A DNA stretch of 45,758 nt from Myxococcales bacterium (GTDB lineage: Bacteria; Myxococcota_A; Bradymonadia; UBA7976; UBA1532), in assembly GCA_020633465.1 (NCBI GenBank), contig JACKDN010000046.1, positions 1 to 45,758 of the forward strand, given 5' to 3'. The position numbers and the translations under genes are program-made. This document shows, piece after piece, positions 38,541-45,758 of the stretch. The notes beneath the pieces were generated by a model. The model did no database searches. It saw only the letters and a program-made list of their open reading frames with translations, and was not told where the DNA came from. Position 1 is the first letter of the stretch. The number at the start of each line of letters is the position of its first letter.

Positions 38541-40913
38541 TCACCCCTCCGCGGTCTGGGGCACCACCCGCTCGTGGCCGCAAAGCTGGCCCCACGCGGC
38601 CTGGGCGCGGCGCACGAGGCCCGTGCGTTCGATGGCCTGCTGCGAGGCGTCGATGATCTCGGCGCATTGCCCGAAGCGGAACGTGTCGATCAGCGACGCG
38701 CGCGGCGGACGGAACAGCACGTCGCCGGTCAGCGACGACTGCGCGCTGGCCAGGTGCACCAGCGTCTGCAGCCCCCGCCCGAAGTCGGTCAGCCGGAACA
38801 CCCCCATCCGACCGATCGCGTCCGCGATCCGGGCCAGCCGGCCATCGCTCCGCCGGGCCGCCTCGGCCGCCGGCTGCGAGATCGGATCGCTCGCGATCAC
38901 CAGCGCGGCCCCGCACGCCACCAGCACCTCGGCGGGCACGTTCGCCACGAACGCCCCGTCGAGGAAGCGCATGCCGTCCCCGTCGTGCGCCGCGAACAGC
39001 GGCGGCATCGCCCCGCTCGCCCGGACCGCCTCGGCCACCGTCGCCGCCGCGGGCAGCGCCGGGGTGAAGTCGGACGCGTAGGTCGCCACCGGCACGAACT
39101 GCACCGGCAGCGACTCCAGCCGCGCGTCCTTCATCGGCTGATCGATCAGGCGCAGCACCGTCTGCGGCAGGATGAAGCCGCGGATGTTCGGCCCGCGCGT
39201 CAGCCGACGCACGTTGCGCTCCAGCCGGTCGAGCCCCGCGCTCCCGTTCATGCAGTAGTAGGCCCCCACCAGCGATCCGAAGCTGGCCCCGCTGACGATG
39301 TCGATGGGGATGCCGGCCTCGTCGATGGCGCGCAGCAGCGGCACGTGCGCGAGGCCCAGCGCCCCGCCGCCGCCCAGCGCCACGCCCACCAGGCGATCGG
39401 TCGCCGCGCGCGCCAGCCGATCGACGCCCGACCGCGCGATGGGCAGGCCGCGCGCCTGCTCGGCGGGCGGGACGTCGGCGACGCGGAGGCGGATCGAGCG
39501 CAGCGGATGCGCCAGCGTCAGCCGCCGCGACGCCTCGCGGCCCGCGCCCACCAGGAACACCGGCACCTCGACGGCCAGCGGATCCAGCCCGTCCTCGCCC
39601 TCGTCGTCGATGCCGACGGCGATGTCGGCGAGGCTGGCCGTGTCGGTCAGCCGCAACCAGGTGTCGATGGCCGGCGCCACCTGGCTGCGCAGCGCGCGGC
39701 CGGCGCCGATCATGTCGACCACGACGTAGTCGTAGTGATAGGCCGCGCCGCCCGCGCGCCACAGCTGCTGGACGTCGTCGCCCACGGCCGCCACCGCGGC
39801 GGCGTCGACGAAGCCCTCCGCGCCCCCGGCGGGCAGCGCGTCGCGCACGTGCACCACCTTCACCCGGTCGCCGAACTGCCGCGCCATCGAGTCGGCCAGC
39901 GCGTCCGCCAGCCGCGCGCCCTCGAAGGGCAGCGGCACGTCCGGATCGGCGCACAGCGCGACCGCCTGGATGCTGCCCTGGTCGTGCAGGCGGGCGCGGC
40001 GCCCCAGCGGCGACGACGGGAAGGTGTCGGCCAGCACGCGGCGCCGGTAGGCGGTGCTGCGCCGCAGCAGCTTGTCGATGCGCTCCCAGGGGACGTGGAT
40101 CAGCGTCGACGAGACGTCGGCGGTGATGGTCAGCGCGTCGGTCACCTGCTCGGTGTCGAACAGCGGGTGGACGTCCGGATGCAGGACGTGGCCGCTGGTG
40201 TGCTCGCCGGCCGCGCCGACGCGCGCCTCGCCGTCCAGCAGTACGTACAGGCCGCGGCCGTTGCGGGTGCCGGGCCCGCTGCCGAAGGGGCCGATGACGA
40301 CGGGCGGGCTGTCGGCGTCCAGCCGCACCAGCTCGGCGCCCTCGAGCATCGCGCGCAGCTGACTCTCGGACAGCGACGCGGCGCCCTGCGCCCGGCGCAG
40401 GCGCTCCACCAGCAGCGGCGCGTGGCGCTGCACCAGGGCCATGCCCTCGAGGGTGCGCTCGAGGGCGCGGTGCCACTCGACCGCGATCGGATCCGCGGCC
40501 TCGGCGCGCGCCGCCACGCGCGCCCGGTAGGCCTGGACGTCCGCCGCGGGCCACAGCGCGAGGCCGCCCTGGCTGGGCGCGTCGATGCGCAGGCGGTCGG
40601 TGGAGCCGTCGCTCGGGAACAGCACCTCCTCGCCGAAGACGTGTCCGCGGCGGAAGGTATAGAGGCGCGGCTTGCCGGTCGGCGCCTGGCGGCGCGTCGC
40701 CTGAAACTCGCCCAGCCGCACCAGGTACAGGCCCTCGGGCGGCTGGTCGAAGTCGTAGACGGTCCAGGGCTCGGCGCTCTCGACCACCTCCCACCGGGTG
40801 TTCGCGGCCAGATCGTCGAGCAGATCGTCGGGCAGGCCGCGCAGATCCTCGGACTGGCGCAGCCAGCGTCCGATCGACGCGGTGTCGGTGACGGGGTGGC
40901 GGGACGGGGCCAT
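38541..40913 (-). CDS. NTE-type patatin-like phospholipase with cyclic-nucleotide-binding-like N-terminus
   Basis: 790 aa. Two cNMP-binding-like domains (about 15-115 and 185-290) come first. The middle region (about 305-440) contains YDYVVVDMIGAG and reads like a Rossmann or MinD-type ATPase fold that has lost its Walker A motif. The patatin lipase domain (about 505-720) has the oxyanion-hole GGGG (514-517), nucleophile Ser 544 in GASFG, and Asp 652 in the DGA motif, so it should be an active Ser-Asp esterase or phospholipase. The layout matches bacterial and animal neuropathy-target-esterase proteins. The start is ATG at 40913, 8 nt after GGAGG. It lies 70 nt downstream of mdh with a hairpin between, so it may be partly cotranscribed. 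Confidence 0.9.
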   Translation of the reverse strand: MAPSRHPVTDTASIGRWLRQSEDLRGLPDDLLDDLAANTRWEVVESAEPWTVYDFDQPPEGLYLVRLGEFQATRRQAPTGKPRLYTFRRGHVFGEEVLFPSDGSTDRLRIDAPSQGGLALWPAADVQAYRARVAARAEAADPIAVEWHRALERTLEGMALVQRHAPLLVERLRRAQGAASLSESQLRAMLEGAELVRLDADSPPVVIGPFGSGPGTRNGRGLYVLLDGEARVGAAGEHTSGHVLHPDVHPLFDTEQVTDALTITADVSSTLIHVPWERIDKLLRRSTAYRRRVLADTFPSSPLGRRARLHDQGSIQAVALCADPDVPLPFEGARLADALADSMARQFGDRVKVVHVRDALPAGGAEGFVDAAAVAAVGDDVQQLWRAGGAAYHYDYVVVDMIGAGRALRSQVAPAIDTWLRLTDTASLADIAVGIDDEGEDGLDPLAVEVPVFLVGAGREASRRLTLAHPLRSIRLRVADVPPAEQARGLPIARSGVDRLARAATDRLVGVALGGGGALGLAHVPLLRAIDEAGIPIDIVSGASFGSLVGAYYCMNGSAGLDRLERNVRRLTRGPNIRGFILPQTVLRLIDQPMKDARLESLPVQFVPVATYASDFTPALPAAATVAEAVRASGAMPPLFAAHDGDGMRFLDGAFVANVPAEVLVACGAALVIASDPISQPAAEAARRSDGRLARIADAIGRMGVFRLTDFGRGLQTLVHLASAQSSLTGDVLFRPPRASLIDTFRFGQCAEIIDASQQAIERTGLVRRAQAAWGQLCGHERVVPQTAEG

Positions 40914-40939
40914 GGGGCGCGCCTCCGAGGGGACATGGG

Positions 40940-40969
40940 GGCGGCCCGCGAGCGGCGGTACGGGCCGCC
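40940..40969 (-). terminator. GC stem-loop between mdh and the patatin gene
   Basis: GGCGGCCCG (40940-40948) pairs exactly with CGGGCCGCC (40961-40969), just past the mdh stop. Without a T-run it may only attenuate read-through from mdh into the patatin gene. Confidence 0.35.
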
Positions 40970-40983
40970 GTCGGCGAGACGGA

Positions 40984-41973
40984 TCAGCCGAGCAGATCCT
41001 TGACCGTGTCGCGCTCCTCGATCAGCTCGTCGGCGCTGGCCTTCACCCGCGCCTTGGCCTTCTCGTCGAGCTCGATGCCCTGGACGATGTGGTACTGCCC
41101 CTCCTCGTCCACCGTGCAGGGGAACGAGTAGATCAGCCCCTCGGGCACGTCGTAGCTGCCGTCGCTGGTGATGGCCATGCTGACCCACTCACCCTGCGGC
41201 GTCGGGCGGTGCCAGTCGCGGGCGTGATCGATGGCGGCCCAGGCGGCCGACGCGGCCGACGACTTGCCGCGCGCGTCGATGATCGCCTTGCCGCGCTGCT
41301 GCACCGTCTTGATGAAGGGGCCGTCGAGCCAGGCGTGATCGCTGATGGCGTCGGTGGCCTTCTTGCCGCCGATGAGGGCGTGGGTGAAGTCGGGGTACAT
41401 CGTGGGCGAGTGGTTGCCCCAGATGCCCATGCGGGTGACCGAGGCCACCGGCACGCCCGCCTTGCCGGCCAGCTGCGCCTTGGCGCGGTTCTGGTCGAGC
41501 CGCGTCATCGCCGTGTAGTTCAGCGGGTTGGTGCGCTTGGCCTGCGCGCGGGCGATGAGGCAGTTGGTGTTGCAGGGGTTGCCCACCGTCACCACCTTCA
41601 CGTCGGCCTTGGCGTTGGCGTCGATGGCCTTGCCGGTGCCGATGAAGATGGGGCCGTTCTCGCGGATCAGATCGGCGCGCTCCATGCCCGGGCCGCGCGG
41701 CTTGCTGCCCACCAGCAGCACCAGATCGGCGTCGCCGAAGGCCGTGTCGGCGCTGTCGGTCGCCACGATGTCCTGCACCAGCGGGAAGGCGGCGTCGAGC
41801 AGCTCCATCTTGACGCCCTCGAGGGCGCCGAGCGCGACGGGCAGCTCGAGCAGCTGCAGGATGACCGGCTGGTCGGGACCGAACACGTGACCCGCGGCGA
41901 TGGGGAAGACCAGGCTGTAGCCGATCTGACCGGCGGCACCGGTGATCGCGACGCGGATGGGCTGCTTGGACAT
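40984..41973 (-). CDS. mdh: Malate dehydrogenase (NAD-dependent, cytosolic type)
   Basis: 329 aa, the length of the cytosolic/type-2 MDH group. It interconverts malate and oxaloacetate in the TCA cycle. The N-terminal Rossmann motif VAITGAAGQIGYSLVFPIA, the conserved LVLLVGSKPRGPGMERADL with substrate-binding Arg, the VGNPCNTNCLIA strand, the Asp/Arg block TRLDQNRAKAQLA and the proton-relay His in IWGNHSPTMYPD are all present. GAGGAG lies 7 nt before the ATG at 41973. A promoter is at 42014-42041. The upstream intergenic region carries two large stem-loops. A patatin phospholipase follows on the same strand. Confidence 0.95.
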   Translation of the reverse strand: MSKQPIRVAITGAAGQIGYSLVFPIAAGHVFGPDQPVILQLLELPVALGALEGVKMELLDAAFPLVQDIVATDSADTAFGDADLVLLVGSKPRGPGMERADLIRENGPIFIGTGKAIDANAKADVKVVTVGNPCNTNCLIARAQAKRTNPLNYTAMTRLDQNRAKAQLAGKAGVPVASVTRMGIWGNHSPTMYPDFTHALIGGKKATDAISDHAWLDGPFIKTVQQRGKAIIDARGKSSAASAAWAAIDHARDWHRPTPQGEWVSMAITSDGSYDVPEGLIYSFPCTVDEEGQYHIVQGIELDEKAKARVKASADELIEERDTVKDLLG

Positions 41974-42013
41974 CGTGGGCTCCTCTACTTGGGGGACTCT
42001 CACCCGGGGGCGG

Positions 42014-42041
42014 AGTGTAGCGGACTGACGCGCCGCGGCAA
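42014..42041 (-). promoter_or_regulatory. Promoter of mdh
   Basis: Minus strand: TTGCCG (42041-42036), a 16-nt spacer and TACACT (42019-42014). The predicted leader is about 35 nt and includes the GAGGAG site. The stem-loops at 42089-42192 lie upstream of it and so outside the mdh mRNA. Confidence 0.45.
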
Positions 42042-42088
42042 GGAGACTGTTGCGCATGGAGGGGTCGAGCGGGGTGCGTCACCGAAAG

Positions 42089-42192
42089 CTCGGATCAAGG
42101 CGCGGAAGCATGACGATACCCGGCGGTATCGCCTTGCTTGCGCAACGCCGAGCCGAGCATTCGGGGGCGTGCACCGCGAAGCGCCCCGAGTG
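42089..42192. other. Two adjoining large stem-loops, possible structured RNA
   Basis: Nested stem-loop 42089-42153: outer GCTCGG/CCGAGC, then GCGC/GCGC, AGCA/TGCT, and a perfect inner CGATACC-CGGC-GGTATCG (42114-42131). Directly next, 42158-42192 forms an 11-bp stem, CATTCGGGGGCG with CGCCCCGAGTG, one bulge. They occupy the gap between mdh and the MATE gene (41974-42212). No T-run follows on either strand, so these are not standard terminators. No protein-coding signal is seen. Confidence 0.45.
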
Positions 42193-42212
42193 TGCGACAG
42201 GCTCCCAGGGGG

Positions 42213-43568
42213 TCAGCGGGTGCCCCACGCGAAGCGCAGCAGCATGCCCACGCCGGCGAAGCCGAGCCCGGCGCTGAGGCCCCACCACAGGCCGAGCGGG
42301 CCCCAGTCGAGGCCGAAGGCGAGGCCGACGCCGGTGGGCAGGCCGATCACCCAGTGGCCGATCAGCGCCAGCACCATGGCGCCGCGGGTGTCGCCGCGGC
42401 CGCGCAACGCGCCGGCGGCCACCGCCTGCAGGCCGTCGAAGATCTGGAACACCGCCGCGACGTGCAGCAGGGGCACCGCGGCGTCCACCACCGCGGGCTC
42501 GTCGGTCACCAGCCGCGCGACCGGGTGCGCCGCCACCGCGAACATCAGCGCGCTGCACCCCATGAACGCGGTGCCGGTGCCCATGCCGACGAAGCCGGCG
42601 CGGCGCGCCGCGACCGGATCCTCGGCGCCCACCGCGTGCCCCACGCGCACCGCGCTGGCCGCGCTGAGCCCGAAGCACATCGAGAACGTGAACGACACGA
42701 GCTGCAGCGCGACATTGTGGCCGCCGACGGCGACCGCGCCGAAGGCGCCGGCGAGCACCGTCGTGACGACGAAGGACGACGCCTCGGCCAGGTACGCCGT
42801 GCCGATGGGCCAGCCCAAGCGCAGGATCGTGGCCATGCCCGCGCGCGTCGGCGGCCCCGCGTCGGGCGGCGGCGGCAGGCGCCGCAGCGCCAGCACCAGC
42901 ACCACCATCTGCAGCACCATCACGACGGTCGACGCGACGGCCAGCCCGAAGACGCCCCAGCCATCGAAGCCGACGCCGGGCAAGCCGACCGCGCGCAGCG
43001 CGTCGTCGCCGAAGCCCAGGTAGATGCTGAGCGGCAGGTTGACGACGTTGGCCGCGATGGTGCCCAGCAGCACCGGGCGCGCGTGGTGGCGCGCCTGCAG
43101 GTAGCTGCGCAGGGCCGTGTGCGCCAACAGCGGGAAGGCCGAGGGCGTGCGCGCCCACAGATAGGCGGTCACGGCGTCCGCGGTCTCGGCGCCGACGCCC
43201 ACCGCCGCCATCGCCGGTCCGTGCACCATCGCGATGAGCAGCATCACCGGCAGGCTCATCGCGCCGGCCAGCCACATCGACTCGCGCAGCGCGCGCCGCG
43301 CGACGCCGGGACGACCCGCGCCGAGGGCCTGCGACGCCACCGGATCGAGCGCCATCAGCGTGCCCATCGCCAGGATGCAGCAGCCGAAGAAGATGCTGTT
43401 CGCCAGGCCGGTGGCCGCGATGGCGACCTCGCCCAGGCGCCCGGCGACCGCCGTGTCGACGACGCCCAGCAGCTGGTTGCCGCCGAAGGCGAGGGCCAAC
43501 GGCCAGGCGAGGCGCACGGTGGCGCGCAGCTCGGCGCGGACGGGGGCGTTCGAGGGGTGGGCGCTCAC
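42213..43568 (-). CDS. MATE-family multidrug/toxin efflux transporter
   Basis: 451 aa with about 12 hydrophobic helices in two similar halves, the normal MATE size. Family blocks include LAWPLALAFGGNQLLGVVDTAVAGRLG at the N-terminus (helix 1 and 2, cut here to its ends: LAWPLAL and DTAVAGRLG), and LRLGWPIG opening the second half. MATE proteins export cationic or organic compounds in exchange for sodium or protons; the substrate is unknown. The start is GTG at 43568, which gives a proper N-terminus. The frame stays open upstream, but only as a shadow of the divergent gene region. A weak promoter (43575-43603) would place the transcript start at the GTG. Confidence 0.85.
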   Translation of the reverse strand: MSAHPSNAPVRAELRATVRLAWPLALAFGGNQLLGVVDTAVAGRLGEVAIAATGLANSIFFGCCILAMGTLMALDPVASQALGAGRPGVARRALRESMWLAGAMSLPVMLLIAMVHGPAMAAVGVGAETADAVTAYLWARTPSAFPLLAHTALRSYLQARHHARPVLLGTIAANVVNLPLSIYLGFGDDALRAVGLPGVGFDGWGVFGLAVASTVVMVLQMVVLVLALRRLPPPPDAGPPTRAGMATILRLGWPIGTAYLAEASSFVVTTVLAGAFGAVAVGGHNVALQLVSFTFSMCFGLSAASAVRVGHAVGAEDPVAARRAGFVGMGTGTAFMGCSALMFAVAAHPVARLVTDEPAVVDAAVPLLHVAAVFQIFDGLQAVAAGALRGRGDTRGAMVLALIGHWVIGLPTGVGLAFGLDWGPLGLWWGLSAGLGFAGVGMLLRFAWGTR

Positions 43569-43574
43569 CGGCGG

Positions 43575-43603
43575 GTGATGCCAGAGCGGGGCCGCCGACG
43601 CAA
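43575..43603 (-). promoter_or_regulatory. Weak promoter candidate of the MATE gene, leaderless
   Basis: Minus strand: TTGCGT (43603-43598), a 17-nt spacer and CATCAC (43580-43575), 6 nt before the GTG start. The -10 is a poor match, and support comes mainly from spacing. Confidence 0.3.
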
Positions 43604-43617
43604 CAGGCGCCTGCCGG

Positions 43618-43647
43618 TTGAGCCGGCGGGGCGGCCTCGCGTAGAAG
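43618..43647 (+). promoter_or_regulatory. Promoter of the DUF3105 lipoprotein gene
   Basis: TTGAGC (43618-43623), an 18-nt spacer and TAGAAG (43642-43647). The predicted start near 43654 gives a leader of about 24 nt that contains GGGAGGAAG. Confidence 0.45.
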
Positions 43648-43677
43648 GGGGCTGGTCGCCCCCCTGGGAGGAAGTCG

Positions 43678-44367
43678 ATGCCGCGCCTGCTCCACCTCGC
43701 TGCCGCCCTGGCCCTGCTGGCCTGCGATCCGCCCAAGGGTCAGACGGAGCTTCCTCCGAAGCCCGGCGGCCGCATCGAGGCCGAGGACGCGGGCATGCCC
43801 GTCCCCGTCTTCTCCTTGGGCGGCGGACCGACCGCGGGCGACGAGCCAGTCGACGACCGCGTCGAGGCCAGCTGCGAAGATCCCGACTGGAAGGCGCCCG
43901 ACTGCGTCGAGGGCGTCGGCGACCACGACGATCTGCGCGGCAACGCCCACATCGCCGACGATCAGCCGTTGAGCTACGACGAGCGGCCGCCGTCGAGCGG
44001 CGATCACCGCGGGCAGTGGGCGCGCTGGGGCGAGTACGACTATCTGCCGCCGCAGCGCTGGCTGCACAACCTCGAGCACGGCGGCGCCGCGCTGCTGTAC
44101 CACCCCTGCGCCCCGGCCGAGACCGTCGACGCGCTGCGCGCCTACGCCGACGGGCGCCCGGACGACGAGGGCGGCCCCTTCCGCTACGTGCTGACCCCCT
44201 ACCCCGACCTGCCCACCACCGTCGCCGTCGTCACCTGGACCTGGCGCTGGCAGGCCGAGTGCGTGCGCCCCGACGAGATGGACGACTTCCTCGATCAGAC
44301 CTACCGCACCGCCCCCGAGGACATCGGCAGCGACGGCAGCTACGACACGGGGTGGATCGCGCGCTGA
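43678..44367 (+). CDS. DUF3105 lipoprotein
   Basis: 229 aa. The signal peptide ends in a lipobox (LLAC, Cys 16) followed by Asp. A low-complexity linker (about 20-60) precedes a DUF3105 domain (about 85-225) with the diagnostic PLSYDERPPSSGDH, WGEYDYLPPQRWLHNLEHG and LLYHPCA. The conserved His and Glu of HNLEHG may bind metal. The family is of unknown function and usually membrane- or surface-attached. GGGAGGAAG precedes the ATG by 3 nt. It is divergent from the MATE gene and lies tail-to-tail with the ScfR-like regulator, 6 nt apart. Confidence 0.85.
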   Translation: MPRLLHLAAALALLACDPPKGQTELPPKPGGRIEAEDAGMPVPVFSLGGGPTAGDEPVDDRVEASCEDPDWKAPDCVEGVGDHDDLRGNAHIADDQPLSYDERPPSSGDHRGQWARWGEYDYLPPQRWLHNLEHGGAALLYHPCAPAETVDALRAYADGRPDDEGGPFRYVLTPYPDLPTTVAVVTWTWRWQAECVRPDEMDDFLDQTYRTAPEDIGSDGSYDTGWIAR

Positions 44368-44373
44368 CGGACT

Positions 44374-45758
44374 TCAGCCATCCGCGGCGGCCGGTGCGTA
44401 GAAGCTGACGCCGCGCACGTCCTCGTCCACGGCGAGCGGCACCTGCAGCGGCGGCATCGCGCGCTGCTCGCAGTCCAGGCGGGTGCACAGGCGGCAGGTG
44501 ACGCCCACCGGCACGCCGGGCTGGTTGAGATCGACGCCGTCCGCGTACACCAGCTCGCTCGCGCGCTCGACGGCGCAGCCGAGGCCGATGGCGTGGTAGG
44601 TGCGCAAGGCGCGATAGCCGCTGCCGCCGCGCTGCACCGTGCGGGCGACGCAGAAGAAGGTGTGGCCCTCGGGCATCGTGGACAGCTGGACGTTGATGCG
44701 GCCGGGGGTGAGGAACGCGGTGTGGACGTTCCAGCGGGGGCAGACGCCGGCGAAGCGGGCGATGTGGATGCCCGACGCCGAGAAGCGCTTGCTGATGTTG
44801 CCGGCGATGTCGATGCGGATGAGGTGGAAGGGCACGCCGGCGTCGCCTGGGCGGCGCAGGGTGGTCAGGCGGTGGCACACCTGCTCGAAGCTGACATCGA
44901 AGCGGTGGCCCAGGAGCTCGATGTCGTAGCGCTCGGCCTTCGCGGCGGCCAGGAACGCGTCGTAGGGCATCACCACCGCGCCGGCGAAGTAGTTGGCCAG
45001 GGCGATACGCACCAGCTTGCGGGCGGTGTCGCTGGTGGCCACCGCGCCCGAGGCCAGGCGGTCGATGAGATCGGCCTGCGTCAAAAGCCCCACCAGGTGG
45101 GCCAGCTGGAAGGTGCGGCTCGAGGGCGGCAGGGCCTCGGACAGGCGCAGCAGGCGGCGATCCCGATCGTAGCGGCGCACCGCGCCCTTCATCTCGGCGA
45201 CGGTGTCGACGCGGACCGTCACGCCCAGCTCGCTGCGCAGGAAGCGTTGCACGTCGCCGCCGACGTCGATGCCCAGATCCACGGCCTCGCGCACCTGCGC
45301 CGCGGCGTCCTCGAGCGCCGGGAAGTAGTTCTGATGGGTCTGCAGGAAGTCCGAGACCTCTTCGCTGGGGATGGACGTGGACGCCGTGCCGGGCAGATCG
45401 CTCGCGCGCGCCATGTCGGCGGCCAGGGTGTCGGCGGTGTCCTTGGCCTCGCGGTACGCCTGATACAGCGTGCGCACCGCCTTCGCCGTGGCGGGTGACG
45501 CCGCCACGAACTCGCGCACGTCGGGGCCGGTGAGCCCCAGCTCGTCGAACATGGGATCGGCGAACGCCTCGAGCAGATCGGCGCCCACGCGGTCGTCCTC
45601 GTCGCTGGCGAACGCGCCCAGATCGACGTCGAAGATCTGCGCCGCCTTGATCAACAGCGGCGCCGTCAACGAGCGACGGCCGTGCTCGATCAGGTTCAGG
45701 TAGCTGGACGAGATGTCCATGCGCTCGGCGAGGTTCACCTGCGTCATCTTGTGCTGGC
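44374..45758 (-). CDS. XRE-family regulator of short-chain fatty-acid type (ScfR/RamB-like), 5' end cut by the window
   Basis: At least 461 aa are visible. The frame continues past the last methionine (45747) as QHKMTQVNLAERMD, which is the middle of an HTH_XRE motif, so the true start lies beyond 45758. The order is HTH (SSYLNLIEHGRRSL), an IrrE/DUF955-like metal-independent region (about 190-300 with FQLAHLVGLL), and a C-terminal DUF2083 domain with a Cys cluster CRLCTRLDCEQR. This is the layout of RamB, PrpR-type and ScfR regulators that sense short-chain acyl-CoAs or propionate metabolism. Its targets are not visible here. It is tail-to-tail with the DUF3105 gene. Confidence 0.85.
   Translation of the reverse strand, partial: QHKMTQVNLAERMDISSSYLNLIEHGRRSLTAPLLIKAAQIFDVDLGAFASDEDDRVGADLLEAFADPMFDELGLTGPDVREFVAASPATAKAVRTLYQAYREAKDTADTLAADMARASDLPGTASTSIPSEEVSDFLQTHQNYFPALEDAAAQVREAVDLGIDVGGDVQRFLRSELGVTVRVDTVAEMKGAVRRYDRDRRLLRLSEALPPSSRTFQLAHLVGLLTQADLIDRLASGAVATSDTARKLVRIALANYFAGAVVMPYDAFLAAAKAERYDIELLGHRFDVSFEQVCHRLTTLRRPGDAGVPFHLIRIDIAGNISKRFSASGIHIARFAGVCPRWNVHTAFLTPGRINVQLSTMPEGHTFFCVARTVQRGGSGYRALRTYHAIGLGCAVERASELVYADGVDLNQPGVPVGVTCRLCTRLDCEQRAMPPLQVPLAVDEDVRGVSFYAPAAADG

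Noticed and set aside
42089..42192. tRNA gene in the MATE-mdh gap
   Set aside because: No cloverleaf, T-loop consensus or CCA-proximal acceptor stem can be formed; pairing is a simple nested hairpin.
1..45758. Prophage, plasmid or other mobile island
   Set aside because: No integrase, transposase, phage structural, replication or att-like repeat seen; composition appears uniform and genes are typical chromosomal ones.

Overview
The window is very GC-rich, densely coded bacterial chromosome. It most likely comes from the Myxococcota or a close delta-proteobacterial relative. The evidence is two secreted proteins with MYXO-CTERM-like C-terminal tails, a CarD/CdnL regulator, many lipoproteins and outer-membrane barrels, an OmpA protein with thrombospondin-3 repeats beside a DUF4398 lipoprotein, and a discoidin-like plus HEAT-repeat protein. 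I see no rRNA, tRNA, CRISPR array, transposase, integrase or phage gene. The genus cannot be fixed from the sequence.

Layout. 1-4061: a truncated lipoprotein gene, divergent promoters, a short leader RNA that ends in an intrinsic-terminator-like structure, a Usg-like (ASADH-like) protein, a MYXO-CTERM-like secreted protein, a beta-barrel and truA. 4086-7017 (minus): a three-gene envelope operon of DUF4398 lipoprotein, OmpA/TSP3 lipoprotein and TPR/beta-barrel protein. 7168-8273 (minus): cdnL, with a candidate sigma-54 promoter and an upstream palindrome, and a small duplicated helical protein. 8362-14170: a parvulin-type PPIase lipoprotein (frame-damaged), bamD, a matrixin metalloprotease with an 18-bp tandem repeat, a small secreted protein resembling a TIMP/NTR fold, and a lipoprotein. 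14293-18806: a coiled-coil protein (frame-damaged), a zinc-ribbon membrane protein, and an overlapping trio of Rrf2/IscR-like regulator, JAMM peptidase and LarE-type sulfur transferase. 18810-26213: a pentapeptide-repeat protein, FadL-type porin, nadC, a secreted zinc peptidase, a discoidin-like/HEAT protein and plsY. 26219-33795: a DHH-like protein, a coiled-coil plus beta-barrel pair, a solitary DNA/RNA methyltransferase, a tandem DUF2188 protein and a barrel plus lipoprotein pair. 33892-45758: a lipoprotein with four six-cysteine modules, an SLC13 permease, a LOG-family enzyme, a FemAB-like acyltransferase, an NTE-type patatin phospholipase, malate dehydrogenase, a MATE exporter, a DUF3105 lipoprotein and a truncated ScfR/RamB-type regulator.

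Two patterns cut across the window. First, many genes carry recognisable TTGacn-N16-18-TAnnnT promoters, and in several of them the -10 box sits only 6-9 nt before the start codon, which predicts leaderless mRNAs. Second, three genes show abrupt changes of coding frame in GC-rich runs. Because stop codons are rare here, automatic calling would give chimeric proteins at these places. They look like small indels in the assembly, but real mutation is not excluded.

The candidates I rate highest for undescribed biology are the promoter-hairpin-U-tract unit at 229-326, the Rrf2-JAMM-LarE sulfur module, the cdnL control region and the matrixin/TIMP-like pair. All functions are inferred from sequence reading alone.
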